This document shows positions 6,701-14,688 of a DNA stretch of 49,115 bases, one piece after another. Each line of letters starts with the position of its first letter. Positions within the stretch are counted from its first letter, which is position 1. The position numbers and the translations under genes were made by a program. The notes beneath the pieces were generated by a model. It searched no databases and had not been told where the DNA came from. It was given only the letters and a program-made list of their open reading frames with translations. Source of the stretch: Candidatus Oscillibacter excrementigallinarum (GTDB lineage: Bacteria > Bacillota > Clostridia > Oscillospirales > Oscillospiraceae); the NCBI GenBank assembly GCA_019118245.1, contig DWZJ01000030.1, forward strand, positions 1 to 49,115. Reading direction: 5' to 3'.

Positions 6701-7102
6701 ATGTCCCAGCGTATCCCGCAAAAACCGAAACGCCGCCGCCCGGACTTCCGGCAGGACCCCTGCCAGGATGTGTTCACCTGCCGGGTCTGCGGCTGGCCGG
6801 TAGGGCCCCAGGCCGCCGGCACCCAGCACCGCAACCACTGTCCCAACTGCCTCTCCAGCGTTCACCTGGACGACGAGCCTGGCGACCGGGCCGCCGACTG
6901 CGGCGGCACCATGGAGCCGGTGGCCGTCTGGGTGCGGAAGGGCGGCGAGTGGGCCATCATCCACCGCTGCAAGGTCTGCGGCGTGCTCCACTCCAACCGG
7001 GTGGCGGCGGACGATGACCCCACGGTGCTGATGAGCCTGGCGGTGAAGCCCCTGGCCATGCCCCCGTTCCCGCTGGAGCGGCTGAAACGGGCGGCGGAAT
7101 AA
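6701..7102 (+). CDS. RNHCP domain-containing protein
   Basis: The 133-residue protein contains the family's name motif HRNHCPNCLSSVHLD (about residues 44-58), preceded by FTCRVCGW and followed by IIHRCKVCGVLHSNR. Together these give three CxxC pairs, which suggests two zinc-ribbon-like sites. The function of RNHCP proteins is not known; nucleic-acid binding is a guess from the zinc ribbons and the basic N-terminus (PKRRRPDFR). The ATG at 6701 follows AAGGAGGAAATC. It stands alone between a promoter and a bidirectional terminator. Confidence 0.88.
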   Translation: MSQRIPQKPKRRRPDFRQDPCQDVFTCRVCGWPVGPQAAGTQHRNHCPNCLSSVHLDDEPGDRAADCGGTMEPVAVWVRKGGEWAIIHRCKVCGVLHSNRVAADDDPTVLMSLAVKPLAMPPFPLERLKRAAE

Positions 7103-7105
7103 ACA

Positions 7106-7137
7106 AAACACCAGCGGGGGGTCCCCCGCTGGTGTTT
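7106..7137. terminator. Bidirectional terminator between RNHCP and YitT genes
   Basis: AAACACCAGCGGGGG (7106-7120) pairs with CCCCCGCTGGTGTTT (7123-7137). The arms' A/T ends give T-runs on both strands, so the hairpin can end the two convergent genes. Confidence 0.85.
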
Positions 7138-7138
7138 G

Positions 7139-8005
7139 CTATGCGATGTGCTTGAAGTTGCCCAGCGTCTCGTTGACGCCGGAGACGTAGGCGAAGGTGT
7201 CCGGGAACTGGGACAGGATCTCCTGGAACCGCACCACCTGGTGCCGGTTCACCACGCAGATCAGCAGGCACCGGGGCGTCTCAGAGTACATGCCCTCCGC
7301 CTGGAGCACGGTGACGCCGTGGTGCAGCTGGTCCATCAGCTGGTGGGACAGGGCCTCCGGCTGGCGGGTGATGACCTCGAATTTCAGGGCCGACTTGCCG
7401 CCCTTCAAAATGGCGTCGCTGATGCTGGAGCTGAGGTAGCAGTAGATCAGGCAGAGGATCACCGGCTCGAACTGGTAGCCGTAGACGAAGAAGGACAGCA
7501 CCGCCACCGTGGAGTTGAGGGCGAAGATCAGCCAGACCAGGCTGGCCTCCGGCCGCTTCTTCCGCACCCAGGCGGCCACGATGTCCGTGCCGCCGGTGGA
7601 GCCGTTCCGCCGGATGACCCAGCCGTACACGGCGCCGCTGACCACGCCGGCGGCCACAGGCCCCAGAATGGCGGAGGAGCCGGTGTCATAGGCGATGGCG
7701 CTCAGGTCCATCTGCCCCAGGACCAGGGTGACGGCGGAGAACACCAGCACGAAGGCCAGGGTCTTGCGGGCGAAGTCCCGGTCCACCTTTTTCCACGCCA
7801 GCAGGATCAGCGGCAGGTTGATGAGCAGGGAGACGTAGCCGATGTTGATGTGCAGCAGATACTGCAGCATGGTGGCCAGGCCGTTGATGCCCGCCGGGGC
7901 GAAGGCGTTGGGGAAGACGAACAGCTCATAGCTGACGCCCATCAGGCAGGCCAGGGCCGCCACGGTCAGATAGCTGCGCAGGATGTTCCAAGTGCGCTGT
8001 TCCAT
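7139..8005 (-). CDS. YitT family membrane protein
   Basis: The 288-residue protein has about five or six membrane helices in its first 190 residues, including the loop GGTDIVAAWVRKKRPE and the SDAILKGGKSALKFEVIT transition. It ends in a soluble DUF2179 domain with RGVT-like HHGVTVLQAEGMYS and VVNRHQV. YitT proteins are widespread in Firmicutes and lack a firmly known substrate. The ATG at 8005 follows GGAGGGATCC. It has its own promoter and shares a terminator with the RNHCP gene. Confidence 0.92.
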   Translation of the reverse strand: MEQRTWNILRSYLTVAALACLMGVSYELFVFPNAFAPAGINGLATMLQYLLHINIGYVSLLINLPLILLAWKKVDRDFARKTLAFVLVFSAVTLVLGQMDLSAIAYDTGSSAILGPVAAGVVSGAVYGWVIRRNGSTGGTDIVAAWVRKKRPEASLVWLIFALNSTVAVLSFFVYGYQFEPVILCLIYCYLSSSISDAILKGGKSALKFEVITRQPEALSHQLMDQLHHGVTVLQAEGMYSETPRCLLICVVNRHQVVRFQEILSQFPDTFAYVSGVNETLGNFKHIA

Positions 8006-8042
8006 GGAAAGGATCCCTCCATCAAGTGATTGTCCAGGCCGC

Positions 8043-8071
8043 AGTATACGCCTCCTTCCTCCAAAATGCAA
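8043..8071 (-). promoter_or_regulatory. Promoter of yitT
   Basis: On the minus strand TTGCAT (8071-8066), 17 bp, TATACT (8048-8043). Confidence 0.7.
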
Positions 8072-8089
8072 CAAAAATTGCAAAAAATT

Positions 8090-8125
8090 TTCTGCATTGC
8101 AGGAAAACTTTCCTGCAATGCAGAA
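8090..8125 (-). terminator. Perfect 17 bp palindrome, second terminator of the pyr operon
   Basis: The arms 8090-8106 and 8109-8125 are perfect reverse complements around a 2 bp centre. On the minus strand the hairpin is followed by AAATTTTTT, which fits an intrinsic terminator. It sits directly upstream of the yitT -35 box, so it could also be an operator. Confidence 0.6.
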
Positions 8126-8131
8126 TCACCG

Positions 8132-8170
8132 GCAAAAGCCCGCCGGGAGCGGAGGAAACCGGCTCCCGGC
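8132..8170 (-). terminator. First terminator of the pyr operon
   Basis: On the minus strand the stem GCCGGGAGC (8170-8162) pairs with GCTCCCGGC (8150-8142), followed by GGGCTTTTGCC. Confidence 0.7.
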
Positions 8171-8203
8171 GCAGTTTTGAGGCCCCTTGCCGTCACGGGA
8201 TTA

Positions 8204-8629
8204 TCAGAACTTTTTGTCCTTTGCGGTCTCGCAATAGGCGCAGCGGTAGGTGTGGGTGGCAGGATCGCTCAGCAGGAAGATGGCGTCCAGCTGGGGCTCC
8301 GCCACGGTGATGCAGCGGGGGTTCTTGCAGTGGATGATGTTCACCAGCTTCTTGGGGAGCTCCACGTGCTTCTTCTCCACCCGCACGCCGTCCCGGATGA
8401 TGTTGACGGTGATGTTGGGGTCGATGTAGCCCAGAACGTCCAGGTCCACCTCCATGGGGGAGTCGATCTTGATGATGTCCTTCTTGCCCATTCGGCCGCT
8501 GCGGACGTTCTTGATGATGGCCACGGAGCAGTCCAGCTGGTCCAGATGGAGATAGCGATAGATGTCCATGCTCTTGCCGGCCTGGATGTGGTCCAGGACC
8601 ACGCCGTTTTGGATGCTGTCGATATTCAT
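8204..8629 (-). CDS. pyrI: Aspartate carbamoyltransferase regulatory chain
   Basis: The 141-residue protein has the allosteric domain start MNIDSIQNGVVLDHIQAGKS and the C-terminal zinc site CKNPRC (about 101-106) with CAYC (about 131-134). PyrI binds nucleotides and joins PyrB trimers into the regulated dodecameric enzyme, so CTP-type feedback control is expected. Its length is near the usual 150. The ATG at 8629 follows AGGAGG. It is the last gene of the operon, 13 bp after pyrB, with two terminators after it. Confidence 0.96.
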   Translation of the reverse strand: MNIDSIQNGVVLDHIQAGKSMDIYRYLHLDQLDCSVAIIKNVRSGRMGKKDIIKIDSPMEVDLDVLGYIDPNITVNIIRDGVRVEKKHVELPKKLVNIIHCKNPRCITVAEPQLDAIFLLSDPATHTYRCAYCETAKDKKF

Positions 8630-8642
8630 AGTGTCCTCCTTC

Positions 8643-9563
8643 TCACACCTGGATGCCCAGCAGCTTCATGATCAGCGCCATGCGGATGTACTTGCCGTTC
8701 TTCACCTGTCTCCAGTAGGCGGCCCGGGGGTCCTTGTCCACCGCCACGGTGATCTCGTTGACCCGGGGCAGGGGATGGAGGATGGACAGGTCCGCCTTGG
8801 CGTGCTCCAGCTTCTCCGGCGTCAGGATGTAGCTGTCCTTCAGCCGCAGGTAGTCCTCCTCGTTGAAGAACCGCTCCTTCTGGACCCGGGTCATGTACAG
8901 GATGTCCAGCTGGGGGATGACGGACTCCAGATCCGTGGTCTGGGTGTAGGGGATGCCCTTCTTTTTCAGGGCCTCCTCCTTCACATACCGGGGCAGCTTC
9001 AGCTCCAGGGGGGAGATCAGCACATAGTTGATATTCTCATACCGGCTCAGGGCGTTCACCAGGGAGTGAACGGTGCGGCCGAATTTCAGGTCGCCGCAGA
9101 AGCCGATGGTGAAGTTGTTCAGCCGCCCTTTCTCCCGGTGGATGGTCAGCAGGTCCGTCAGGGTCTGGGTGGGGTGGTTGTGGCCGCCGTCGCCGGCGTT
9201 GATGATGGGCACCTCGCTGAACTGGGCTGCGGCGAAGGGCGCGCCCTCCTTGGGGTGCCGCATGGCGATGATGTCGGCATAGCAGCTGACGGTGTGGATG
9301 GTGTCGCCCACGGTCTCGCCCTTGGCGGTGGAGCTGGAGCTGGCCTCGGAGAAGCCCAGGGTGCTGCCGCCCAGGGCCAGCATGGCGGACTCAAAGGAGA
9401 GCCGGGTCCGGGTGGAGGGCTCGAAGAAGAGGGTGGCCAGCTGCTTGTGGGCGCAGGCGTCCTGGTACTTTGCCGGGTTGGCGATGATGTCCTCTGCGGT
9501 GGCGATCAGCTGATCGATCTCCGCCACGGAGAGGTCGGTGATGTCGATGAGATTTCTGGGCAT
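8643..9563 (-). CDS. pyrB: Aspartate carbamoyltransferase catalytic chain
   Basis: The 306-residue enzyme condenses carbamoyl phosphate with aspartate, the first committed step of pyrimidine synthesis. It has the carbamoyl-phosphate motif [13 protein letters not shown] (46-58), [12 protein letters not shown], and HPLPRVNEI near the C-terminus. Its length is standard. The ATG at 9563 follows GAAAGGAG. It works with PyrI encoded 13 bp downstream. The 95 bp gap from pyrE holds two GC-rich hairpins. Confidence 0.97.
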   Translation of the reverse strand: MPRNLIDITDLSVAEIDQLIATAEDIIANPAKYQDACAHKQLATLFFEPSTRTRLSFESAMLALGGSTLGFSEASSSSTAKGETVGDTIHTVSCYADIIAMRHPKEGAPFAAAQFSEVPIINAGDGGHNHPTQTLTDLLTIHREKGRLNNFTIGFCGDLKFGRTVHSLVNALSRYENINYVLISPLELKLPRYVKEEALKKKGIPYTQTTDLESVIPQLDILYMTRVQKERFFNEEDYLRLKDSYILTPEKLEHAKADLSILHPLPRVNEITVAVDKDPRAAYWRQVKNGKYIRMALIMKLLGIQV

Positions 9564-9597
9564 GATGGACTCCTTTCAGGGGGATGGTTGGAAGGGG

Positions 9598-9646
9598 CGC
9601 CGCCCTCCGGGCGGCGGGGGACCGCTTTCGGCCAAGCCGGAAGCGG
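9598..9646. repeat. Two intercistronic hairpins between pyrE and pyrB
   Basis: CGCCGCCC (9598-9605) pairs with GGGCGGCG (9609-9616). CCGCTTTCGGC (9622-9632) pairs with GCCGGAAGCGG (9636-9646) with one wobble. Neither has a T-run, so processing or transcript stabilisation is more likely than termination. Confidence 0.5.
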
Positions 9647-9658
9647 AACGAGCGAAGT

Positions 9659-10300
9659 TTATTTCGACGCTATCCAGGACTCGTCACTGGGATCGGCCCG
9701 GAACTTCTTCAGCCGCTCGATGTCCTCGGGGCGGATCTTGCCTTCCTCGGCGGCCACTTCACAGACGGCGTCGAAGTTGGACAGGGAGTGGTTGGTGACA
9801 TGGGCGGCGGCCAGCCGGTCCAGGCCCTTCTGGAGCCCGTAGGTGAAGATGGACGCGACGCCGAGGACCTCGGCTCCCGCCTCCCGCAGGGCTTCCACCA
9901 CCTCGATGCAGCTGCCGGCGGTGGAGATCAGGTCCTCCACCACGACCACCTTCTGGCCCTTTTCCAGCCTGCCCTCGATGCGGTTCTGGCGGCCGTGGTC
10001 CTTGTTGCCGGAGCGGACGTAGCCCATGGGCAGGTCCATCAGGTGGCCCACGATGGCGGCGTGGGCGATGCCGGCGGTGGATGTGCCCATCAGAACCTCC
10101 ACGTCCGGGTAATGGGCGCGGATCAGCTCCACCAGGCCGTTCTCCACAGCCGTGCGGACGGCGGGAGCGGTGAGGGTCAGGCGGTTGTCGCAGTAAATGG
10201 GGCTTTTGATGCCGGAGGCCCAGGTGAAGGGCTCGTCGGGGCGCAGAAACACCGCGCCGATAGACAGCAGGTCATGGGCGATTTCACGTTCCAAGTTCAT
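9659..10300 (-). CDS. pyrE: Orotate phosphoribosyltransferase
   Basis: The 213-residue enzyme joins orotate to PRPP to give OMP. It shows the N-terminal [20 protein letters not shown], the flexible-loop region [17 protein letters not shown], and the PRPP-binding motif [13 protein letters not shown] (about 118-130). Its length is normal. The ATG at 10300 follows AAAGGTTGCGTGAACT. It follows pyrF by 99 bp, a gap filled by a palindromic element. Confidence 0.97.
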   Translation of the reverse strand: MNLEREIAHDLLSIGAVFLRPDEPFTWASGIKSPIYCDNRLTLTAPAVRTAVENGLVELIRAHYPDVEVLMGTSTAGIAHAAIVGHLMDLPMGYVRSGNKDHGRQNRIEGRLEKGQKVVVVEDLISTAGSCIEVVEALREAGAEVLGVASIFTYGLQKGLDRLAAAHVTNHSLSNFDAVCEVAAEEGKIRPEDIERLKKFRADPSDESWIASK

Positions 10301-10322
10301 AGTTCACGCAACCTTTCTAAAT

Positions 10323-10420
10323 CATTAGAAGTTAGGAATTAGGAGTTAGGAATTTTGGTGTCCGGCGAAGCCAGACGGAATTCATCAATTCCTAATTTCT
10401 CATTCCTCATTCCTAATTGC
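10323..10420. repeat. MITE-like palindromic AT-rich element overlapping the end of pyrF
   Basis: Two arms made of TTAGGAATT-type units (10323-10354) and their inverse AATTCCTAA (10386-10419) flank a small GC-rich hairpin, GTCCGGC-GAA-GCCAGAC (10359-10375). The right arm encodes the last residues of PyrF and its stop. I recall similar TTAGGAATTAGG palindromes scattered in gut Firmicutes intergenic regions, but this could not be checked here. Confidence 0.65.
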
Positions 10421-11119
10421 AAGGAAGTCCTTCACCGCTCTCCGGTATGCCGCCACCGGGTCCTCCGCCTGGGTGATGGGGCGGCCCACCACAATGTAGT
10501 CGCAGCCGGACTTGCCCGCCTTCTCGGGGGTCATGATCCGCTTCTGGTCGCCGGCGGCGCTGTCGGCGAACCGGATGCCGGGGGTGACGGTCAGGAAGCT
10601 CTCGCCGCACCGCTCCTTCACCAGGGCGGCCTCCAGGGGAGAGCACACCACGCCGTCCAGGCCGCTGGCGGCGGCGTTCTTGGCGTAGGAGAGCACTGTC
10701 TCCGCCATGGGAGTGTCGATCAGCAGCTCGTTTTTCAGGGCGGCTGCGTCGGTGGAGGTCAACTGGGTGACGGCGATCAGCAGGGGACGGCTGCCGTCGG
10801 GCCGGGTCAGGCCCTCCAGAGCAGCTCGCATCATCTCGGCGGTACCGGCGGCGTGGAGGTTCACCATGTCGATGTCCAGCCGGGAGAGGACCGCCATGGC
10901 CCGCTTCACAGTGTTGGGGATGTCGTGGAGCTTCAGGTCCAGGAAGATCTTGTGGCCCCGGGCCTTGATGTCCCGGACCACCTGGGGCCCCTCGGCATAG
11001 AACAGCTCCATGCCGATCTTCACGAAGGGTTTCTCCCCGGCGGGGAACTGGTCCAGGAAGGAGAGGGTCTCCTCACGGGTGGGGAAGTCCAGGGCGATGA
11101 TGACGTCTTTTGCGCTCAT
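10400..11119 (-). CDS. pyrF: Orotidine-5'-phosphate decarboxylase
   Basis: The 239-residue TIM-barrel enzyme makes UMP from OMP. It has DVIIALDFP at the start and the catalytic [12 protein letters not shown] with the D-x-K-x-x-D pattern. The phosphate-binding [12 protein letters not shown] lies near the C-terminus. The ATG at 11119 has AAAGGACTG upstream; a start ten codons earlier is possible but less likely. The last residues, AIRNEE, and the stop lie inside a TTAGGAAT-type repeat arm, so the original C-terminus may have been replaced by the element. Confidence 0.95.
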   Translation of the reverse strand: MSAKDVIIALDFPTREETLSFLDQFPAGEKPFVKIGMELFYAEGPQVVRDIKARGHKIFLDLKLHDIPNTVKRAMAVLSRLDIDMVNLHAAGTAEMMRAALEGLTRPDGSRPLLIAVTQLTSTDAAALKNELLIDTPMAETVLSYAKNAAASGLDGVVCSPLEAALVKERCGESFLTVTPGIRFADSAAGDQKRIMTPEKAGKSGCDYIVVGRPITQAEDPVAAYRRAVKDFLAIRNEE

Positions 11120-11152
11120 ATTCAAACAGTCCTTTCTGTAATCATGCAAAAT

Positions 11153-11602
11153 TTAGGACAGCGATGTCCATGTGTCTGTGCTGATGCCGTACTCCCAGCA
11201 GGCGGAGCCGTCTTTGGAAACGGCATAGATGGCAGCCAGCCGGCCGGCCATGGGGGTGGCGGTCTGTTCCGACGGCAGGCCGTCGTCGGCGTCCTGGCCG
11301 TAGAGCAGCTGGAATTCATAGGCAGTCTGGCCGTCTACCTCCGTTTCCGTGGGCGGCTCGTCCGTCCACCAGACATAGTGGGGGCCGTCCGTCTCAAAGC
11401 CGGTCTCCGGGTCATAGGACAGATAGTTGGGGTTCTGGTCCAGCAGCGTCTGAGTCAGAGTGTCCAGCGCCGCCTCCGGCGTCAGTTCCGTCACGGCGGT
11501 TTCCGAGGATCCCGTCTCCGGGCCGCTGTCAGGCGCGGCGGCTTCTCCGCCGCAGCCGGAGAGCAGGAGACAGAGCAGGAATAGGCAGAGACCTTTTTTC
11601 AT
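11153..11602 (-). CDS. Small lipoprotein inside the pyr operon
   Basis: The 149-residue protein has a signal peptide with the lipobox LLLSGC (cleavage before Cys17), an Ala/Ser/Pro/Glu linker, and a compact domain with ALDTLTQTLLDQNPNYLSYD, YVWWTDEPPTE and WEYGIS. It should be anchored outside the cell membrane. I do not recognise the family. It sits 12 bp after pyrD and 33 bp before pyrF on the same strand, so it is co-transcribed with cytosolic pyrimidine enzymes, which is unusual. The ATG follows GAAAGGAG. Confidence 0.85.
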   Translation of the reverse strand: MKKGLCLFLLCLLLSGCGGEAAAPDSGPETGSSETAVTELTPEAALDTLTQTLLDQNPNYLSYDPETGFETDGPHYVWWTDEPPTETEVDGQTAYEFQLLYGQDADDGLPSEQTATPMAGRLAAIYAVSKDGSACWEYGISTDTWTSLS

Positions 11603-11614
11603 GGGGCGCTCCTT

Positions 11615-12526
11615 TCAGTGGGCCGCGCCGGTGAGATTCGCAATCCGCTCCACGCCCAGGCGCTCGCACACGCCGGGCAGGTCCTCGACGATCTTCTTGC
11701 AGGCGTAAGGGTCCCGCAGGTTGGCGGCGCCGATCTCCACGGCGCTGGCCCCTGCCAGCATCATCTCGCACACGTCCTCGGCGGAGCTGACGCCGCCGCA
11801 GCCGATGATGGGCAGCTTCACCGCCTCGTACACGTCCCATACCATCCGCACCGCCACCGGGAACACCGCCGGGCCGGACAGGCCGCCGGTGCGGTTGGCG
11901 ATGAGGGGCTTCTTCGTTTTCAGATCGATCCGCATGCCCAGCAGGGTGTTGATGAGGCACAGGCCGTCGGCCCCCGCGTCGGCGCAGGCCTTGGCGATCT
12001 CCGCGATGTCGGTGACATTGGGCGTCAGCTTCATAAAGACCGGCTTCTTCGTCACCGCCTTCACCGCCCGGGTGACCTCCGCGGCGGCATGGGGGTCACA
12101 GCCGAAGTTCTTCCCCCCGGCGTGGACGTTGGGGCAGGAGATGTTCACCTCTAGGATGGCCACCTGGTCGATGTCGTTCAGCTTGGCGCAGTTCTCAGCG
12201 TACTCCTGGAGGGAGAAGCCCCCCACGTTGGCGATGACCGGCCCGTGGAAGATCTTGGCGATGTTGGGCACCTCCTCCGCAATCACCGCGTCGATGCCCG
12301 GGTTCTGGAGCCCCACGGCGTTCAGCATCCCGGCGGCGGTTTCCGCGATGCGGGGCTGGGGGTTGCCCAGCCGGGCCTCGGCGGTGGTGCCCTTCCAGGA
12401 GAAGCTGCCCAGGAGGTCCAGGTCGTACAGTTCCGCATATTCCCGGCCGTAGCCGAAGGTGCCGGAGGCGGGGATCACGGGGTTTTTCAGCTCCACGTCT
12501 CCCAGGCGGACAGACAGGTTCACCAT
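11615..12526 (-). CDS. pyrD: Dihydroorotate dehydrogenase B, catalytic subunit
   Basis: The 303-residue FMN enzyme oxidises dihydroorotate to orotate. It is class 1B: the catalytic base is the cysteine in NISCPN, and FMN/phosphate contacts lie in NTLLGM and GCGGVSSAEDV. The N-terminus LSVRLGDVELKNPVIPASGTFG is typical. It works as a heterotetramer with PyrK, passing electrons to NAD. The start overlaps the pyrK end by 7 bp, so the two are coupled. Confidence 0.97.
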   Translation of the reverse strand: MVNLSVRLGDVELKNPVIPASGTFGYGREYAELYDLDLLGSFSWKGTTAEARLGNPQPRIAETAAGMLNAVGLQNPGIDAVIAEEVPNIAKIFHGPVIANVGGFSLQEYAENCAKLNDIDQVAILEVNISCPNVHAGGKNFGCDPHAAAEVTRAVKAVTKKPVFMKLTPNVTDIAEIAKACADAGADGLCLINTLLGMRIDLKTKKPLIANRTGGLSGPAVFPVAVRMVWDVYEAVKLPIIGCGGVSSAEDVCEMMLAGASAVEIGAANLRDPYACKKIVEDLPGVCERLGVERIANLTGAAH

Positions 12527-13257
12527 ACGATCTCCTCCTTATACAGAATGGGGCCGTCCTTGCACACCCGCTTGTAGCCGTTCGTCGTGGGGACGGAGCA
12601 GCCCATGCAGGCGCCGAAGCCGCAGCCCATCCGGGCCTCGAAGCTGAACTGCCCGCCGGTGAGCTGGTCCAGGCCGTGGACGGCTTTCAGCATGGGCGTG
12701 GGGCCGCAGACGAAGGCGTAATCACACTCCGGGACGTTCTTGGCCAGGTCGGTCACAAAGCCCTTTGTGCCCAGACTCCCGTCCTCCGTGGCCACCAGCA
12801 GGCGGCAGCCCAGCTTGGAGAATTCCTCCAGATAGAAGGCGTCCTTCCCGGACCGGAAGCCCAGTCCAACCGTGGGGGCGATGCCCGCCTCCAGCATCCG
12901 CTGGGCCAGGCCGTACAGCGGCGCGATGCCGATGCCGCCACCCAGCAGGATGGGGTGGTCTCCGCCCTGGGTCAGGTCAAAGCCGTTGCCAAGACCCGAC
13001 AGCACATCCAGCTCCGTGCCGGGGACGCACCGCACCAGGTCGTGGGTGCCCTCGCCCACCACCCGGACCAGGAGCAGCAGGGCGTCCTCCGTCCAGTTGC
13101 AGATGGAGATGGGCCGCCGGAGGAATTTGCCGGGCAGCTGGATGTTCACAAACTGCCCCGGCGCCGTGACGGCGGAGGTGTCGCCGGAGAGCACCAGCTC
13201 ATAGGTGTCACCGGTCAGCTGCCGGGCGTGTTCCAGAGTAAAGAGAGATTGTTTCAT
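12520..13257 (-). CDS. pyrK: Dihydroorotate dehydrogenase B, electron transfer subunit
   Basis: The 245-residue protein has the FAD-binding RPISICNW (about 50-57), an NAD-binding GGGIGIAPLYGLA, and a C-terminal 2Fe-2S cluster site in CGFGACMGCSVPT with a further Cys in KRVCKDGP. It takes electrons from PyrD and passes them to NAD. Its ATG overlaps the pyrC stop as ATGA. Confidence 0.97.
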   Translation of the reverse strand: MKQSLFTLEHARQLTGDTYELVLSGDTSAVTAPGQFVNIQLPGKFLRRPISICNWTEDALLLLVRVVGEGTHDLVRCVPGTELDVLSGLGNGFDLTQGGDHPILLGGGIGIAPLYGLAQRMLEAGIAPTVGLGFRSGKDAFYLEEFSKLGCRLLVATEDGSLGTKGFVTDLAKNVPECDYAFVCGPTPMLKAVHGLDQLTGGQFSFEARMGCGFGACMGCSVPTTNGYKRVCKDGPILYKEEIVW

Positions 13258-14570
13258 ACATAGTCCTCCTGACAGGGGGGAATGGGGGTCTTGTTGACAT
13301 TGCGGGAGCTGGCGGTGTACACCAGGTTCCCGTTGCAGATGGTCTTGTCCACCCCGGCGGTGACGGTCCAGCCGTCAAAGGGCGTGGCCCGGCCCTGGGA
13401 GAAGAAGGAAGAACTGTCAATGGCGTGGGGCCGATCCAGGTCCAGCACCGTGAGATCCGCGATCTCGCCGGCCTCGATCTTTCCGCCCGGCAGGCGGAAC
13501 AGATGCCGGGGATTGACGCACAGGGCGTTCAGCAGCGTGGAAAAGGGCACGATGCCCGGCTCCACCAGCTGGGTGTACAGCACCGGGAAGGCACACTCCA
13601 GCCCCACGATGCCGTTGAGGCTGTGGAGCCCCCGGGACTTCTCCTCCGCGCTGTGGGGGGCGTGGTCCGTGGCGATGCAGTCGATGGTGCCGTCCAGCAA
13701 TCCCTCGATCAAAGCGTCCCGGTCCGCGGCGGACCGGATGGGGGGATTCATCTTGAACCGGCCGTCGTCCATCAGGTCCTCGTCGCACAGGAGCAGGTAG
13801 TGGGGCCCGGTCTCGCAGGACACCGGCAGGCCCTCCGCCTTGGCCTTGCGGATGAGGGCCACACTCTCCTTGGTGGAGACGTGGCACACATGGTACCGGC
13901 AGCCGGTCTCCCGGACCAGGTCCAGGTCCCGCTCCACCTGCTTCCACTCGCTCGCAGAGGCATTGCCGGCAAAGCCGTTCCGGCGTGCCCAGTCCCCGTC
14001 ATGGACGCACCAGCCGGCCGTCAGCAGGGACTCGTCCTCGCAGTGGGCGGTGATGGGCCTGTCCAGCTGCTTGGCAAGCTCCAGAGCATCGCGCATCTGC
14101 TCCGCGGACTGGACGCCCTTTCCGTCGTCGGAGAAGCCGCAGACGAAGGGAGTCATCGCCCGCAGGTCCGCCAGCTCCGCGCCCTTTTCGCCCCGGGTGA
14201 TGGCCCCGTAGGGGTACACCCGCACCCGGGCGTCCCGGGCGATGGCGTCCAGCTCCGGCCGCAGGTGCTCCAGGGAGTCCGGCACCGGATCCAGGTTGGG
14301 CATGGCGCATACCGCCGTATAGCCTCCGGCGGCGGCCGCTGCCGTCCCGGAGGTGACGGTCTCCTTATAAGAAAATCCAGGCTCTCGAAGATGAACGTGC
14401 ACATCAACGAAACCTGGAACAATGACTTGATCCTGACATTCAATTACGGAAAAACCTTCCTGGGGAAGGGAGGGAGAAATGGAAACAATACGGCCGCCGG
14501 AAATGGCAATGTCCATATTCTGGAAAATACCGTTCCGAAAAACAGCCCCGCCGGTCAGCAACAGATTCAT
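13254..14570 (-). CDS. pyrC: Dihydroorotase
   Basis: The 438-residue amidohydrolase cyclises carbamoyl-aspartate to dihydroorotate. Metal-binding motifs visible are VDVHVHLREPG (55-65), ITAHCED, YHVCHVSTKES, and the catalytic IATDHAPHS. This is the class I type found in Gram-positives. The ATG at 14570 follows AAGGAGCG; a longer reading starting at 14648 runs through the promoter and is rejected. It is the first gene of the operon, about 30 nt after the predicted start site, leaving no space for a PyrR attenuator. Confidence 0.95.
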   Translation of the reverse strand: MNLLLTGGAVFRNGIFQNMDIAISGGRIVSISPSLPQEGFSVIECQDQVIVPGFVDVHVHLREPGFSYKETVTSGTAAAAAGGYTAVCAMPNLDPVPDSLEHLRPELDAIARDARVRVYPYGAITRGEKGAELADLRAMTPFVCGFSDDGKGVQSAEQMRDALELAKQLDRPITAHCEDESLLTAGWCVHDGDWARRNGFAGNASASEWKQVERDLDLVRETGCRYHVCHVSTKESVALIRKAKAEGLPVSCETGPHYLLLCDEDLMDDGRFKMNPPIRSAADRDALIEGLLDGTIDCIATDHAPHSAEEKSRGLHSLNGIVGLECAFPVLYTQLVEPGIVPFSTLLNALCVNPRHLFRLPGGKIEAGEIADLTVLDLDRPHAIDSSSFFSQGRATPFDGWTVTAGVDKTICNGNLVYTASSRNVNKTPIPPCQEDYV

Positions 14571-14607
14571 GGGTACGCTCCTTCCTCTGGTGTTCATTCG
14601 ACATATT

Positions 14608-14636
14608 ATCTTAACGGAAAAGGTGGCGGTTGTCAA
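14608..14636 (-). promoter_or_regulatory. Promoter of the pyr operon
   Basis: On the minus strand TTGACA (14636-14631), 17 bp, TAAGAT (14613-14608). The leader is only about 30 nt. Confidence 0.85.
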
Positions 14637-14655
14637 CCATGTTTTCAAGAGATTT

Positions 14656-14681
14656 CCGCAGGCGGCAAAAGCCGCCTGCGG
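14656..14681 (-). terminator. Hairpin terminator of the sod gene
   Basis: CCGCAGGCGGC (14656-14666) pairs with GCCGCCTGCGG (14671-14681). On the minus strand AAATCTCTT follows. It lies just upstream of the pyr -35 box. Confidence 0.65.
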
Positions 14682-14688
14682 AGGTTCG

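Noticed and set aside
14644-14648. Longer PyrC start at 14648
   Set aside because: It would put the -10 and -35 boxes inside the coding region and adds 26 residues not found in dihydroorotases.
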